From Achromobacter xylosoxidans A8 (lineage in GTDB: Bacteria; Pseudomonadota; Gammaproteobacteria; Burkholderiales; Burkholderiaceae_B): DNA of 64,000 bases. The notes beneath the pieces were generated by a model. It worked only from the letters and a program-made list of their open reading frames with translations, did no database searches and was not told where the DNA came from. Positions 29,592 to 38,559 of the stretch are shown piece by piece. The translations under genes were made by a program, and so were the position numbers. The DNA lies in contig NC_014640.1 in the NCBI RefSeq assembly GCF_000165835.1, positions 1,736,001-1,800,000 of the forward strand, in the 5' to 3' direction. How positions within the stretch are numbered: position 1 is the first letter of the stretch; the number at the start of each line of letters is the position of its first letter.

Positions 29592-31688
29592 ATGCTGGAC
29601 CTGGACATCTCCGAATTCTTCGACGCCGACGGGCCTTTGGCCACGGCCTTGCCTGGCTACAAGCCGCGCCCCTCGCAGGTTGAACTCTCGCAGGCCATAG
29701 GCCAAGCCATCCAGGACCGCGCCACCCTGGTGGCCGAGGCGGGCACCGGCATCGGCAAGACCTGGGCCTATCTTGTACCCGCCTTCATCCAGGGCGGCAA
29801 GGTGCTGATTTCCACCGGTACCCGCACCCTGCAGGACCAGCTTTTCGCCCGCGACCTGCCGCGCGTGCGCGCGGCGCTGGCCGCGCCGGTGACCGCCGCG
29901 CTGCTCAAGGGCCGCGGCAACTACGTCTGTCATTACCACCTGGACCGCCTGCAGGGCGACGAGCGCGCCTTGAAGTCGCGCACCGAAATCCAGCAGCTGC
30001 GCCAGATCCAGGTGTTCGCCGGCATCTCCAAGACGGGTGATCGCGGCGACCTGGCGCAGGTGCCGGAAGACGCCGACATCTGGCAGCGCGTGACCTCCAC
30101 GCGCGAGAACTGCCTGGGCCAGGAATGCCCGCGCATTCGCGACTGTTTCGTGGTGAAGGCGCGCCGCCAGGCGCAAGAAGCCGACGTGGTGGTGGTCAAC
30201 CACGCCCTGTTCATGGCCGACCTGGTGCTGCGCGAAGAGGGCGTGACCGATCTGCTGCCCGAGGCGGATACCGTGATCTTCGACGAAGCGCACCAGTTGC
30301 CGGATACCGCCACCCGCTTCCTGGGCAGCAGCGTGTCCACGCACCAACTGCTGGATTTTGGCCGCGCGATGGAAGCGGCCGGCCTGGCCTATGCGCGCGA
30401 GGCCGCCAAATGGAGCGACGTCAGCCGCCATGTGGAAACGGCGGCGCGCGAGCTGCGCCTGGTCTGTGCGCCGCTGGACAAGATGCCTGGCCGCAAGGCC
30501 ACCTTCGAGGCCATCCCCAACCCCGAGGAATTCGACGAAGCGCTATTGGCGCTGCGCGAGGCCGTGGACGGCGCCGCGAAGGCGCTGGGCGCGGTGGCCG
30601 AAAAGCACCCGGACCTGATGGCGGCCGCGCGCAGCGGCGCCGAGATCTCGGTGCGGCTCAAGCGCTGGGCCACGCCAGGACGGGCGACGGCGGATCACGG
30701 CGACGAAGGCTGGGGCCGCGACGACCAGGCGCCCGAGCCTGCGATGCAATCGGCGTTGGGCGACGGACTCTCCACGCCCGTCGCGATCCTGGAAGGCGCT
30801 GCCGCCGCGGAACAATGGTCCGGGCCCGCGGTGCGCTGGGTCGAGCACGGCCAGCATCACGTGCGCCTGCATTCGGCGCCGCTGTCGGTGGCCCAGGCCT
30901 TTTCCAAATACCGCAAGCCGGGCCAGGCCTGGATCATGACCTCGGCCACCTTGTCCGTGAACGGCGAGTTCACCCACTTCACCAGCCAATTGGGGCTGGA
31001 GAGGGCGCGCACGGGCAAGTGGGAATCGCCCTTCGACTATCCCGAACAAGCCTTGCTGTTCGTGCCGCGCGGCATGCCCGAACCGCAATCGCCGCAGTTC
31101 CTCGACCGTTTCGTGCAGACGCTGCTGCCGCTGCTGGAGGCCAGTCCCGGCGGCACGCTGGTGCTGTGCACGACGCTGCGTGCCGTGGACAAGGTCGCCA
31201 ACCTGCTGGCCGACGCCTTCGACGATGCCGGACATGAATGGCCCTTGCTCAAGCAGGGCGAAGGCACGCGCCGCGACCTGCTGGACCGCTTCTGCAAGCT
31301 GGAGCATCCGGTGCTGGTGGGCAGCGCCAGTTTCTGGGAAGGCATCGACCTGCCTGGCGATGTGCTGACCCTTGTGGCGATCGACAAGCTGCCGTTCGCG
31401 CCGCCCGACGATCCCGTCATCGAGGCGCGGCTGCGCGCCTGCCGCGCGCAGGGCGGCAATCCGTTTTCGGAATACCAGTTGCCCGAAGCCGCGATTTCGC
31501 TCAAGCAGGGCGCGGGCCGCTTGATCCGCACGGAATCCGATTGGGGGGTGCTGATGGTGGGCGATGCGCGCCTGGTCGAAAAGCCTTACGGCAAGCGACT
31601 GTGGCGCGGATTGCCGCCATTTGCGCGGACGCGCGAGCTGGAAGAAGTGCTGGCGTTCTACCGGCGCAAGCAGGAACCGCAGGGCTAG
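29592..31688 (+). CDS. DinG/YoaA-type iron-sulfur DNA helicase
   Basis: XPD-like superfamily 2 helicase of 698 residues. Walker A is AEAGTGIGKT (about 48-57) and the DEAH box is at 231-234. Four cysteines between them (Cys113, Cys174, Cys179, Cys185) are spaced like the 4Fe-4S ligands of XPD/DinG. C-terminal helicase motifs include SFWEGIDLPGD and QGAGRLIRTESDWG. Length and insert favour the YoaA subgroup, which in E. coli aids replication-fork repair with the HolC clamp-loader subunit. The start ATG lies 205 bp from divergent tex. Confidence 0.9.
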   Translation: MLDLDISEFFDADGPLATALPGYKPRPSQVELSQAIGQAIQDRATLVAEAGTGIGKTWAYLVPAFIQGGKVLISTGTRTLQDQLFARDLPRVRAALAAPVTAALLKGRGNYVCHYHLDRLQGDERALKSRTEIQQLRQIQVFAGISKTGDRGDLAQVPEDADIWQRVTSTRENCLGQECPRIRDCFVVKARRQAQEADVVVVNHALFMADLVLREEGVTDLLPEADTVIFDEAHQLPDTATRFLGSSVSTHQLLDFGRAMEAAGLAYAREAAKWSDVSRHVETAARELRLVCAPLDKMPGRKATFEAIPNPEEFDEALLALREAVDGAAKALGAVAEKHPDLMAAARSGAEISVRLKRWATPGRATADHGDEGWGRDDQAPEPAMQSALGDGLSTPVAILEGAAAAEQWSGPAVRWVEHGQHHVRLHSAPLSVAQAFSKYRKPGQAWIMTSATLSVNGEFTHFTSQLGLERARTGKWESPFDYPEQALLFVPRGMPEPQSPQFLDRFVQTLLPLLEASPGGTLVLCTTLRAVDKVANLLADAFDDAGHEWPLLKQGEGTRRDLLDRFCKLEHPVLVGSASFWEGIDLPGDVLTLVAIDKLPFAPPDDPVIEARLRACRAQGGNPFSEYQLPEAAISLKQGAGRLIRTESDWGVLMVGDARLVEKPYGKRLWRGLPPFARTRELEEVLAFYRRKQEPQG

Positions 31689-31785
31689 AAGCGGGGCTGT
31701 GTCAGAAGACACGCCAGGAGGTGGCCCCGCCAAATGGTGGCCCCGCCTGATGATTGCGTCGCCGCAATGAGGCTCGCCGGCATGG

Positions 31786-32997
31786 TCAGGCGACGACCCG
31801 TTCCGTCCTGCGCGACAGCGCCCACCATCCTGTCATGACCGCGGCCAGGCCCACGATGGGCAGCATGGCGGCATTCAGCGCCTCCCAGCCCATGCGCGCC
31901 AGCGCCGGCCCGGCGGCCAGCGTGGCCAGTGCGGTGGTGGCATAGCGCAGCATCTCGGCCGCCCCTTGCACCCGTGCCCGTTCGGCGGGACGGTAGGATT
32001 GGGCCAGCAGCGTGGTGCCGCCTACGAACATGAAGTTCCAGCCCACGCCCAGGCAGAACAATGCCGCATGGAAGGCCGTGAGCGAAGTCGATTGCATCGC
32101 GATCAGCGAGCAGGCCGCGTTCAGCGCCATGCCCATGCCGAGCACGCGCGGCAGTCCCAGCCGGTTGATCAACGCGCCGGCGAAAAACGCCGGGGCGTAC
32201 ATGCCGATGAGGTGCCACTGCATGATGCTGGCGCCGTCGGCAATGCTGTGCTGGCAGGCCACAGCGGCGAGCGGCGCGGCTGTCATGACGAACATCATCG
32301 AGACCGACCCCACGACATTGTTGGCCAGCGCCGCCACGAATATCGGCTGCCGCATGACTTCGCCCAAGGGACGGGCCGGCAGGCCCGCGGCCTGCGTGTC
32401 GGCGGGCTGGCTGCCGTCGGCTTCCTGGTCGCGGTAGGCGAGGAGCAGCAGCGCGCTGGCCGCTCCCAGCAGGGCCACCATCAGATAGGCGCCAGAGAAG
32501 ATCGCGGCGGGAAAGATGTCCTTGGCCCAGGCGGCCAGCGCCGGTCCTGCAATGGCCGCGATGACGCCGCCGGTCAGAATCACGGAGATGGCGCGGCTCT
32601 TGGCTTCGGCGGGCACCGCGTCCGCGGCCGCCAGCCGGTAGTACTGCGCGAAGGCCTGGAACACGCCGACCAGCGCCGTGCCCAGGCAAAAGAGCCAGAA
32701 GTCGCTGGCGAAGACCGCGGCCACGGAAATCAGCCCGCCGGCCGCGCCCGCAAGCGATCCCAATATGAAACCGGCGCGCCGGCCGATGCGCTGCATGAGC
32801 AAGGAGGCATACCAGGTCACCGCGGCGCCCGCCACCGTGATCAGCGCGAAAGGCAGCGTCGCCAGCGCCGGATGCGGCGCCAGCATCTGGCCGGTCAGCG
32901 CCGTCAGGGTCAGGTCGATGGAGATCGCCGCGATGTACAGGCCTTGGCAGACGGCGAGGATGCGGGCATTGCGCAGGCCGCGCAGGGAAGCGTTCAT
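31786..32997 (-). CDS. Major facilitator superfamily transporter
   Basis: Inner-membrane carrier of 403 residues with about 12 helices. It includes the glycine-rich loop after TM2 (MQRIGRRAGFILGSLAGAAGG) and a second half starting at FVAALANNVVGSVSMMFVMTAAP. The substrate is not readable; drug or metabolite efflux is typical. It is divergent from a GlxA-type regulator 86 bp away, which probably controls it. No good Shine-Dalgarno is visible before the ATG. Confidence 0.85.
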   Translation of the reverse strand: MNASLRGLRNARILAVCQGLYIAAISIDLTLTALTGQMLAPHPALATLPFALITVAGAAVTWYASLLMQRIGRRAGFILGSLAGAAGGLISVAAVFASDFWLFCLGTALVGVFQAFAQYYRLAAADAVPAEAKSRAISVILTGGVIAAIAGPALAAWAKDIFPAAIFSGAYLMVALLGAASALLLLAYRDQEADGSQPADTQAAGLPARPLGEVMRQPIFVAALANNVVGSVSMMFVMTAAPLAAVACQHSIADGASIMQWHLIGMYAPAFFAGALINRLGLPRVLGMGMALNAACSLIAMQSTSLTAFHAALFCLGVGWNFMFVGGTTLLAQSYRPAERARVQGAAEMLRYATTALATLAAGPALARMGWEALNAAMLPIVGLAAVMTGWWALSRRTERVVA

Positions 32998-33048
32998 GGC
33001 AGGAGCAGGTCCGGAGGATTGACAGGCCCCACTCTAGCGCCCGAAACT

Positions 33049-33085
33049 ATGGCAAGAATGACTATTTTCCCTCGTTTCTTGCCAT
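33049..33085. promoter_or_regulatory. Perfect inverted repeat over the regulator start codon
   Basis: ATGGCAAGAA (33049-33058) and TTCTTGCCAT (33076-33085) are perfect 10-bp arms 17 nt apart. The right arm covers the first two bases of the regulator's ATG. This is a strong candidate operator for autoregulation and for control of the divergent MFS gene. Confidence 0.6.
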
Positions 33086-34028
33086 GGCCACTCACAGAGT
33101 ATGCATCCTGCCCGTGCCGAACTTCCAGCTGCTCGACATGGCCGGGCCGCTGTCAGTCTTTCAGATCGCCGCCGAACTGGTGCCGGGTGCCTATGAGGTA
33201 GCCGTGGTGTCAGCCGAGGGCGGGCCGGTCCGCTGCTCGGCTGGCGTGCCCGTGCTGACGCGCCCCTGGCGTGGCCTGCGCGCCGATACCGTGCTGGTGC
33301 CGGGCGGCCAGGGCGCGCGCGAGCCCCAGGCTGCGCCGGCCATGCTGGCCTATCTGCGCGGCGCGCATGCGCGCGGACGGCGCGTGGCCAGCGTCTGCAC
33401 GGGCGCTTTCGTGCTGGCGCAGGCCGGCATCCTGCAGGGGCGCCGGGTGACGACCCACTGGCGCCACGCCGCCGAATTGCAGCAGCGCCATCCGGCACTG
33501 GCGGTGGAGGCGGATCGCATCTATGTCGAAGACCGCACAGTCTGGACCTCGGCGGGCATCACGGCCGGCATCGATCTCGCGTTGGCCATGGTGCAGGCCG
33601 ACCACGGCGAGGCGATTGCCCGAGCCACCGCCCGCGAGATGGTGGTCTATCACCGGCGCACGGGCGGGCAATCGCAGTTCTCGGTCCTGCAAGACCTGGC
33701 GCCGGCCAGCGGACGCATGCGCGAGGTGCTGGCCCACGTCGGCCAACATCTGGATCAAGTGCTGGACATCGAGCGCCTGGCCGCCGTGGCCTGCCTGAGT
33801 CCGCGCCAATTCTGCCGCCAGTTCAAGCTTGAAACCGGCCAGACTCCGGCCAAGGCCGTGGAGCGGGTGCGCGCCGAGGCCGCACGCGAACTGGTGGAAG
33901 AAGGCGAAGCCGGCATGGACGCCATCGCGCGCCGGGTGGGTTTCGGTGACACGGAACGCATGCGCCGCGCCTTCATCCGCATTTACGGGCAACCGCCACA
34001 GGCCTTGCGGCGCGGCGCGCCCGCATGA
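33084..34028 (+). CDS. GlxA-family AraC-type regulator (DJ-1/PfpI plus HTH)
   Basis: Transcription factor of 314 residues. The N-terminal class I amidotransferase-like domain includes PNFQLLDMAGPLSVFQ, the nucleophile-elbow region ASVCTGAFVLAQAGILQGRRVTTHW and TSAGITAGIDLALAMV. The C-terminal AraC domain includes LDIERLAAVACLSPRQFCRQFKLETGQTPAKAV and IARRVGFGDTERMRRAFIRIYGQPP. Such proteins sense amine or ester ligands in some relatives; here the ligand is unknown. The mRNA leader appears very short with no Shine-Dalgarno. It is divergent from the MFS transporter. Confidence 0.9.
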   Translation: MATHRVCILPVPNFQLLDMAGPLSVFQIAAELVPGAYEVAVVSAEGGPVRCSAGVPVLTRPWRGLRADTVLVPGGQGAREPQAAPAMLAYLRGAHARGRRVASVCTGAFVLAQAGILQGRRVTTHWRHAAELQQRHPALAVEADRIYVEDRTVWTSAGITAGIDLALAMVQADHGEAIARATAREMVVYHRRTGGQSQFSVLQDLAPASGRMREVLAHVGQHLDQVLDIERLAAVACLSPRQFCRQFKLETGQTPAKAVERVRAEAARELVEEGEAGMDAIARRVGFGDTERMRRAFIRIYGQPPQALRRGAPA

Positions 34029-34056
34029 AAAAAGCCCCTGCGTGGCAGGGGCTTTC
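34028..34056. terminator. Bidirectional terminator between the regulator and bamD
   Basis: AAAGCCCCTGC and GCAGGGGCTTT are perfect 11-bp arms with a 3-nt loop. A six-A run on the left becomes the U run for bamD, and TTTCTT follows on the right. Confidence 0.9.
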
Positions 34057-34077
34057 TTCGGTGCGGCAACTGATATG

Positions 34078-34920
34078 TCAGTTGAAGGGGTTCCACCAGC
34101 TCTTGTCGGCCTTCAGGCCCTTGGTCTTGAATTCGCTGTTGGGGAAGTTCTTGTCATACACGCGCTGCGAGTCGTTCTTCAGTTCGGTCATGCCGAGCTT
34201 GTCGTAGGACTCGACCATCAGGTAGAGCGCTTCCTCGGTGGCGGGGGCGCCTTCGAAGTCGGTGATGACGGTTTGCGCGCGGTTGGCGGCGGCCACGTAG
34301 GCACCGCGCTCATAGTAGTAGCGGGCGACGTGCACTTCGTTCATGGCGATGGTGTTGACCAGCCAGGCGACGCGCTTCTCGGCGTCCACCGTGTACTTGC
34401 TGTCCGGGTAGCGCTTGATCAGCTCGTTGAACGCGTCGTAGGACGCGCGCAGACCCTTGGGATCGCGTTCCGCGGGATCCTGGCCGGTAATGCTGCTCAT
34501 GAAGGCGCTGGCCGGGGTGAAGTTGATCAAGCCCTTCAGGTAGAGGGCGTAATCGGTGCCGGGATGGTTGGGGTAGAGCTGCTGGAAGCGGTCGATGGCG
34601 GCCAGGGCCTGTTCGTTTTCGCCGTCCTTCCAGTTGACGTAGGCGAGCTCAAGCAGGGCCTGCTGCGCGTAGACGCCGAAGGGGTAGCGGCTTTCGATCG
34701 CGGTCAGCCGCTCGCGCGCTTCTTTCCAGCCGCCCGAAGACATTTCAGCCTTGGCGTCCGCGTAGAGCTGTTCGGCGCTCCAGTTGGTGGTCTTGTCATA
34801 TTTGCTGTTGGTCGAGCCGCAACCGGCGATGACCATGACGGCAAACAGCGCGATAACCACGCGCAAAACCGGCCCGCTTCGGGAGGCGGGATTCGAGGGA
34901 GCTGCGGAGTGGTGAATCAC
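34078..34920 (-). CDS. bamD: Outer membrane assembly lipoprotein BamD
   Basis: Essential lipoprotein of the BAM complex that inserts beta-barrel proteins in the outer membrane. GTG 34920 has AAGGA well placed; an upstream ATG at 34950 would add 10 residues. The signal ends in the lipobox VIAGC (Cys34). The mature part is about 250 residues of tetratricopeptide-like repeats (NWSAEQLYADAKAEMSSGGW, YPFGVYAQQALLELAYV, HPGTDYALYLKGLINF) and ends in FKTKGLKADKSWWNPFN. It is divergent from rluD, a conserved pairing. Confidence 0.94.
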   Translation of the reverse strand: MIHHSAAPSNPASRSGPVLRVVIALFAVMVIAGCGSTNSKYDKTTNWSAEQLYADAKAEMSSGGWKEARERLTAIESRYPFGVYAQQALLELAYVNWKDGENEQALAAIDRFQQLYPNHPGTDYALYLKGLINFTPASAFMSSITGQDPAERDPKGLRASYDAFNELIKRYPDSKYTVDAEKRVAWLVNTIAMNEVHVARYYYERGAYVAAANRAQTVITDFEGAPATEEALYLMVESYDKLGMTELKNDSQRVYDKNFPNSEFKTKGLKADKSWWNPFN

Positions 34921-34973
34921 GAGAATCGTATCCTTGGTGTTAGCATGCAAGGCTGATTATATGATTTGTCTCC

Positions 34974-35972
34974 ATGTCTGATACAGCCTCCGGCGCGGAT
35001 CTCGTTTCTGATGATGAACTCCTGGGTAATTCCGAGGATTCTCCCCAGGGGGAACCGCAATTTGTAACCGTGCCTTCCAGCACGCGCGCTGACCGGCTGG
35101 ACAAGGTGCTGGCGGGGCTGTTGCCCGAGCATTCCCGTGGCCGGCTGCAGGGTTGGATCGAGGCCGGCAACGTCCACGTGAACGGCAGGCCCGGCAAGGT
35201 GCGCCAGACGGTCGGTCCCGGTGATGAACTCACCGTCTGGCCTCAGCCCGCGCCTGAATCCCTGGCTTTCGCGCCCGAACCCGTCGATTTCGCAGTCGTC
35301 GACGAAAGCCCCGACTGGATCGTGGTGAACAAGCCCGCGGGCCTGGTCACGCACCCCGGCGCCGGCAATTGGAGCGGCACGCTGCTAAACGGCCTGCTGT
35401 ACCGCTATCCCGAACTGACCCAGGTGGCGCGTGCCGGCATCGTGCATCGCCTGGACAAGGACACTTCCGGCCTGATGGTCGTGGCGCGCAACGAAACTGC
35501 CCAGACGCATCTGGTGCGCCAATTGCAGGCGCGCAGCATGGGCCGGGAATATGTGGCGCTGGCCCATGGCTGGCTGGCCGCGGCCGGCAAGGTCGATCGT
35601 CCCATCGGCCGCGATTCGCGCGTGCCGGTGCGCATGAGCGTGGAACGCCCGGTGGCGCCCAAGCCGGCCATTACCCATTACGCGCCCGCTCGCCGCGGCG
35701 AAGCGGATCCCGGCGGCCGCGTCACCGAAGTGGTGTGCCGCCTGGAAACCGGCCGCACCCATCAGATCCGCGTGCACATGGCCAGCCTGGGGCATCCGCT
35801 GCTGGCCGATACGCTTTACGGCGGCAAGAACATCGTGGGCGCGCAGCGGCAGATGCTGCATGCGCGCGCGCTGCATTTCGAAGATCCGGGCGGCCGCGGC
35901 GAAGTCGAGTTCGCCGCAGCCGTGCCTCCCGACATGGGCTTGGTCCAGGAAGAGATCGCATGGAACGCGTAG
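34974..35972 (+). CDS. rluD: 23S rRNA pseudouridine synthase RluD
   Basis: Makes pseudouridines in helix 69 of 23S rRNA. It has 332 residues: an N-terminal S4 domain (about 37-85, DRLDKVLAGLLPEHSRGRLQGWI), then the RsuA/RluA catalytic domain with catalytic Asp161 in HRLDKDTSG, and LETGRTHQIRVHMASLGHPLLADTLYGG. An acidic N-terminal stretch precedes the S4 domain. Its end overlaps pgeF by 13 nt, so the two are co-translated. The start lies 53 bp from the divergent bamD GTG. Confidence 0.94.
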   Translation: MSDTASGADLVSDDELLGNSEDSPQGEPQFVTVPSSTRADRLDKVLAGLLPEHSRGRLQGWIEAGNVHVNGRPGKVRQTVGPGDELTVWPQPAPESLAFAPEPVDFAVVDESPDWIVVNKPAGLVTHPGAGNWSGTLLNGLLYRYPELTQVARAGIVHRLDKDTSGLMVVARNETAQTHLVRQLQARSMGREYVALAHGWLAAAGKVDRPIGRDSRVPVRMSVERPVAPKPAITHYAPARRGEADPGGRVTEVVCRLETGRTHQIRVHMASLGHPLLADTLYGGKNIVGAQRQMLHARALHFEDPGGRGEVEFAAAVPPDMGLVQEEIAWNA

Positions 35973-36724
35973 TGGCAGGCCTGCCGGTAGTGACAGGCCC
36001 GGAATGGGCGGGCGTGAACTATTTCTGCACGACCCGGGCAGGGGGCGTCGGCGTCGCGCCGCACGACACCTTGAATCTGGGTCGCCGCGCTGGAGACGAT
36101 CCGGACACGGTCATTGAAAACCGGCGCCGCGTGCGTGCCGCGCTGCCCGCCGAACCCCTGTGGCTGCGCCAGGTCCACGGCAGCGAAGTCGTGGACGCTG
36201 ATCAGGCCGACCTCCCGGACGAGCCGGCGGTCGATGCCAGCGTCACGGCGCGGCCCGGCCGCGTCCTGGCCGTCATGGTGGCGGACTGCCTGCCGGTGGT
36301 CATCGCCGACGCGCAAGGCACGGTGCTGGGCGCGGCGCATGCCGGCTGGCGCGGCCTGTCGGGCGGCGTGCTGGAACATACGCTGGCCGCCATGCGCGCC
36401 AAGGCGCCGCAGGCTTCGGGCTGGCGCGCCTGGGTCGGACCGGGCATCGGTCCGCAGGCGTTCGAGGTCGGCCAGGACGTGCTGGATGCCTTCTCCCAGG
36501 ACGATCCCGCGGCCTTGCGCTACTTCACGCCGCGGCCCGGGCTATCCGGAAAATGGCTGGCCGATCTCGCCGGATTGGCTGATTTCCGCCTGCGCCGCGC
36601 CGGAGTACAAGATGTCTCCTTGAGCGGACTGTGCACGGTGGCCGGGGCCGATCGATTCTTCTCGTACCGCCGTGATGGCGAAACCGGACGCATGGTGTTG
36701 CTGGCCTGGCTCGGCGGGGTTTGA
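35960..36724 (+). CDS. pgeF: PgeF/YfiH-family peptidoglycan editing factor (multicopper oxidase-like fold)
   Basis: 254 residues from ATG 35960, which lies inside the end of rluD with AGGAAGAG upstream. Metal/catalytic motifs are LRQVHGSEV, VMVADCLPVV and HAGWRG (two His and one Cys), followed by GPGIGPQAFEVG and GLCTV near the end. Family members remove wrongly incorporated residues from UDP-MurNAc precursors in E. coli, and related proteins act as purine nucleoside phosphorylases. The order rluD, pgeF, then phaC is common in Burkholderiales. Confidence 0.9.
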   Translation: MERVVAGLPVVTGPEWAGVNYFCTTRAGGVGVAPHDTLNLGRRAGDDPDTVIENRRRVRAALPAEPLWLRQVHGSEVVDADQADLPDEPAVDASVTARPGRVLAVMVADCLPVVIADAQGTVLGAAHAGWRGLSGGVLEHTLAAMRAKAPQASGWRAWVGPGIGPQAFEVGQDVLDAFSQDDPAALRYFTPRPGLSGKWLADLAGLADFRLRRAGVQDVSLSGLCTVAGADRFFSYRRDGETGRMVLLAWLGGV

Positions 36725-36787
36725 TCTGGCGCAAGGCCCGCGGCTGGGCTTGCGGCGTACCCTGGCAGGCCTCCTTGTATACCCGCA

Positions 36788-36816
36788 TTGACAGCCCCGG
36801 ACCCGGAATGCAACAT
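36788..36816 (+). promoter_or_regulatory. Possible sigma-70 promoter of phaC
   Basis: A perfect TTGACA (36788-36793) is followed after 17 bp by CAACAT, a weak -10. It lies 33 bp before the phaC start in the 124-bp pgeF-phaC gap. Confidence 0.45.
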
Positions 36817-36848
36817 CAATCGCGTAGTTTCGATAACAAGGTGTCGAA

Positions 36849-38483
36849 GTGAATGCCAATCTCTCCGCAGGGCCCATTCCGGTGAGCGTGGCACCGGAAG
36901 TCCTGGCCGACATACAGGCCGAATTCTCCCGCGAGTGGCAACGCCTTTGCGATGACGCCCGCCGTGGCGCGCTTGCGCCGCCGCCAGACCGCCGCTTTTC
37001 CGGCGATGCCTGGGCCTCCCATCATTCGCACCTGCTGCTGGCGCATACCTACCTGCTGTCGGCCCGCGCCATGTCGCGCATGGTCGATGCAGCCCAGGTC
37101 AGCGAGCCCATGCGCGACCGCCTGCGCTTTTCCATCATGCAATGGGTCGACGCGCTGTCGCCGTCGAACTTCCTCGCGCTGAACCCGGATGCCCAGCAAT
37201 CCATCGTTGAAAGCGCCGGACGCGCGCTCAACGAAGGGCTGGCCAATCTGCTGGGCGACGTCAAGAAAGGCCGCATCACGCAGACGGACGAATCGCAGTT
37301 CGAGATCGGCCGCAACGTCGCGGTGACGCCGGGCGAAGTGGTGTTCGAAAACCGGCTGTTCCAGCTCATCCAGTACGCGCCGTCGACGGCCACCGTGCAC
37401 GAGCGTCCGCTGGTCATCGTGCCGCCCAACATCAACAAGTTCTACATCCTGGACCTGCAGCCCGAGAACTCCTTCGTGCGGCACGCGGTGGGCCAGGGCT
37501 ATACGGTGTTCCTGATTTCATGGCGCAATCCGGTGTCCAGCGATACCGATGGCGTGGACCGCGCGACTTGGTCCGATTATCTGGACGACGCAGTGCTGCA
37601 GGCGCTGCGCGTGGCTAGCGACATTACCAAGCAGCCGCAGGTCAATGCGCTGGGCTTCTGCGTAGGCGGCACGATGCTGGCCTCCGCGCTGGCGCTGGCC
37701 GAGGCGCGCGGCGAGCACCCCGTGGCTTCGCTGACCCTGCTGACCTCGCTGCTCGATTTCCACGATACCGGCGTCCTGAACGTCTTCGTCGACGAGGCCC
37801 ATGCGCTGCTGCGCGACCATCAACTGGGCCAGGGCGGCCTGATGCCCGGGCGTGACCTCGCCACCACCTTCTCGTTCCTGCGGCCCAATGAATTGGTCTG
37901 GAACTATGTCGTGGGCAACTACCTGAAGGGCCAGAAGCCGCCTGCGTTCGATCTGCTGTTCTGGAATGGAGACAGCACCAATCTGCCCGGACCGTTCTTC
38001 TCCTGGTATTTCCGCAATACCTACCTGGAGAACAACCTCAAGGTGCCGGGCCGCGCGCAAGCCGCGGGCATGCCTCTGGACCTGACGCGGCTGGAAATGC
38101 CGGCGTACATCTTCGGGTCGCGCGAGGACCATATCGTGCCCTGGGTCTCGGCCTATGCATCCACTCAGGTGCTGCGCGGCCCGCAGCGTTTCGTGCTGGG
38201 GGCTTCCGGCCACATCGCCGGGGTGGTGAATCCGCCGGCCAAGAAGCGCCGCAGCTATTGGGCGGCTGACAAGCTCGAACAGTCGGGCCATCATCTGCCT
38301 GGCGATCCGAACGCATGGTTCGCGCAGGCCGTCGAAACGCCGGGCAGCTGGTGGCCCGATTGGGCTGGCTGGCTGTCGGGCCATTCGGGCAAGCAGGTCA
38401 AGGCGCGTGAAAAATTGGGCAATGCCAAGTACCGGCCGATAGAGCCGGCGCCTGGCAGGTATGTGAAAGTCCGGGCAGCCTGA
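36849..38483 (+). CDS. phaC: Class I poly(3-hydroxyalkanoate) synthase
   Basis: Polymerises 3-hydroxyacyl-CoA into PHA granules. The 544-residue protein starts at GTG 36849 with AAGGTG upstream. The alpha/beta hydrolase nucleophile is Cys271 in the lipase-like box GFCVGG. The Asp sits in SREDHIVPW and the His in ASGHIAGVVNPP. The N-terminal domain (about 20-170) has the PhaC_N segment NFLALNPDAQQS. Substrate is probably short-chain, as phaB follows. It is slightly shorter than the Cupriavidus enzyme (589), mainly at the N-terminus. Confidence 0.96.
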   Translation: MNANLSAGPIPVSVAPEVLADIQAEFSREWQRLCDDARRGALAPPPDRRFSGDAWASHHSHLLLAHTYLLSARAMSRMVDAAQVSEPMRDRLRFSIMQWVDALSPSNFLALNPDAQQSIVESAGRALNEGLANLLGDVKKGRITQTDESQFEIGRNVAVTPGEVVFENRLFQLIQYAPSTATVHERPLVIVPPNINKFYILDLQPENSFVRHAVGQGYTVFLISWRNPVSSDTDGVDRATWSDYLDDAVLQALRVASDITKQPQVNALGFCVGGTMLASALALAEARGEHPVASLTLLTSLLDFHDTGVLNVFVDEAHALLRDHQLGQGGLMPGRDLATTFSFLRPNELVWNYVVGNYLKGQKPPAFDLLFWNGDSTNLPGPFFSWYFRNTYLENNLKVPGRAQAAGMPLDLTRLEMPAYIFGSREDHIVPWVSAYASTQVLRGPQRFVLGASGHIAGVVNPPAKKRRSYWAADKLEQSGHHLPGDPNAWFAQAVETPGSWWPDWAGWLSGHSGKQVKAREKLGNAKYRPIEPAPGRYVKVRAA

Positions 38484-38559
38484 AACCGCGACCAGCGGTT
38501 AGGCCCGGATAGAAGAAGGTTAATTAACGAGGCGTCCGTCGCACACAGGAGGAAGTCCA

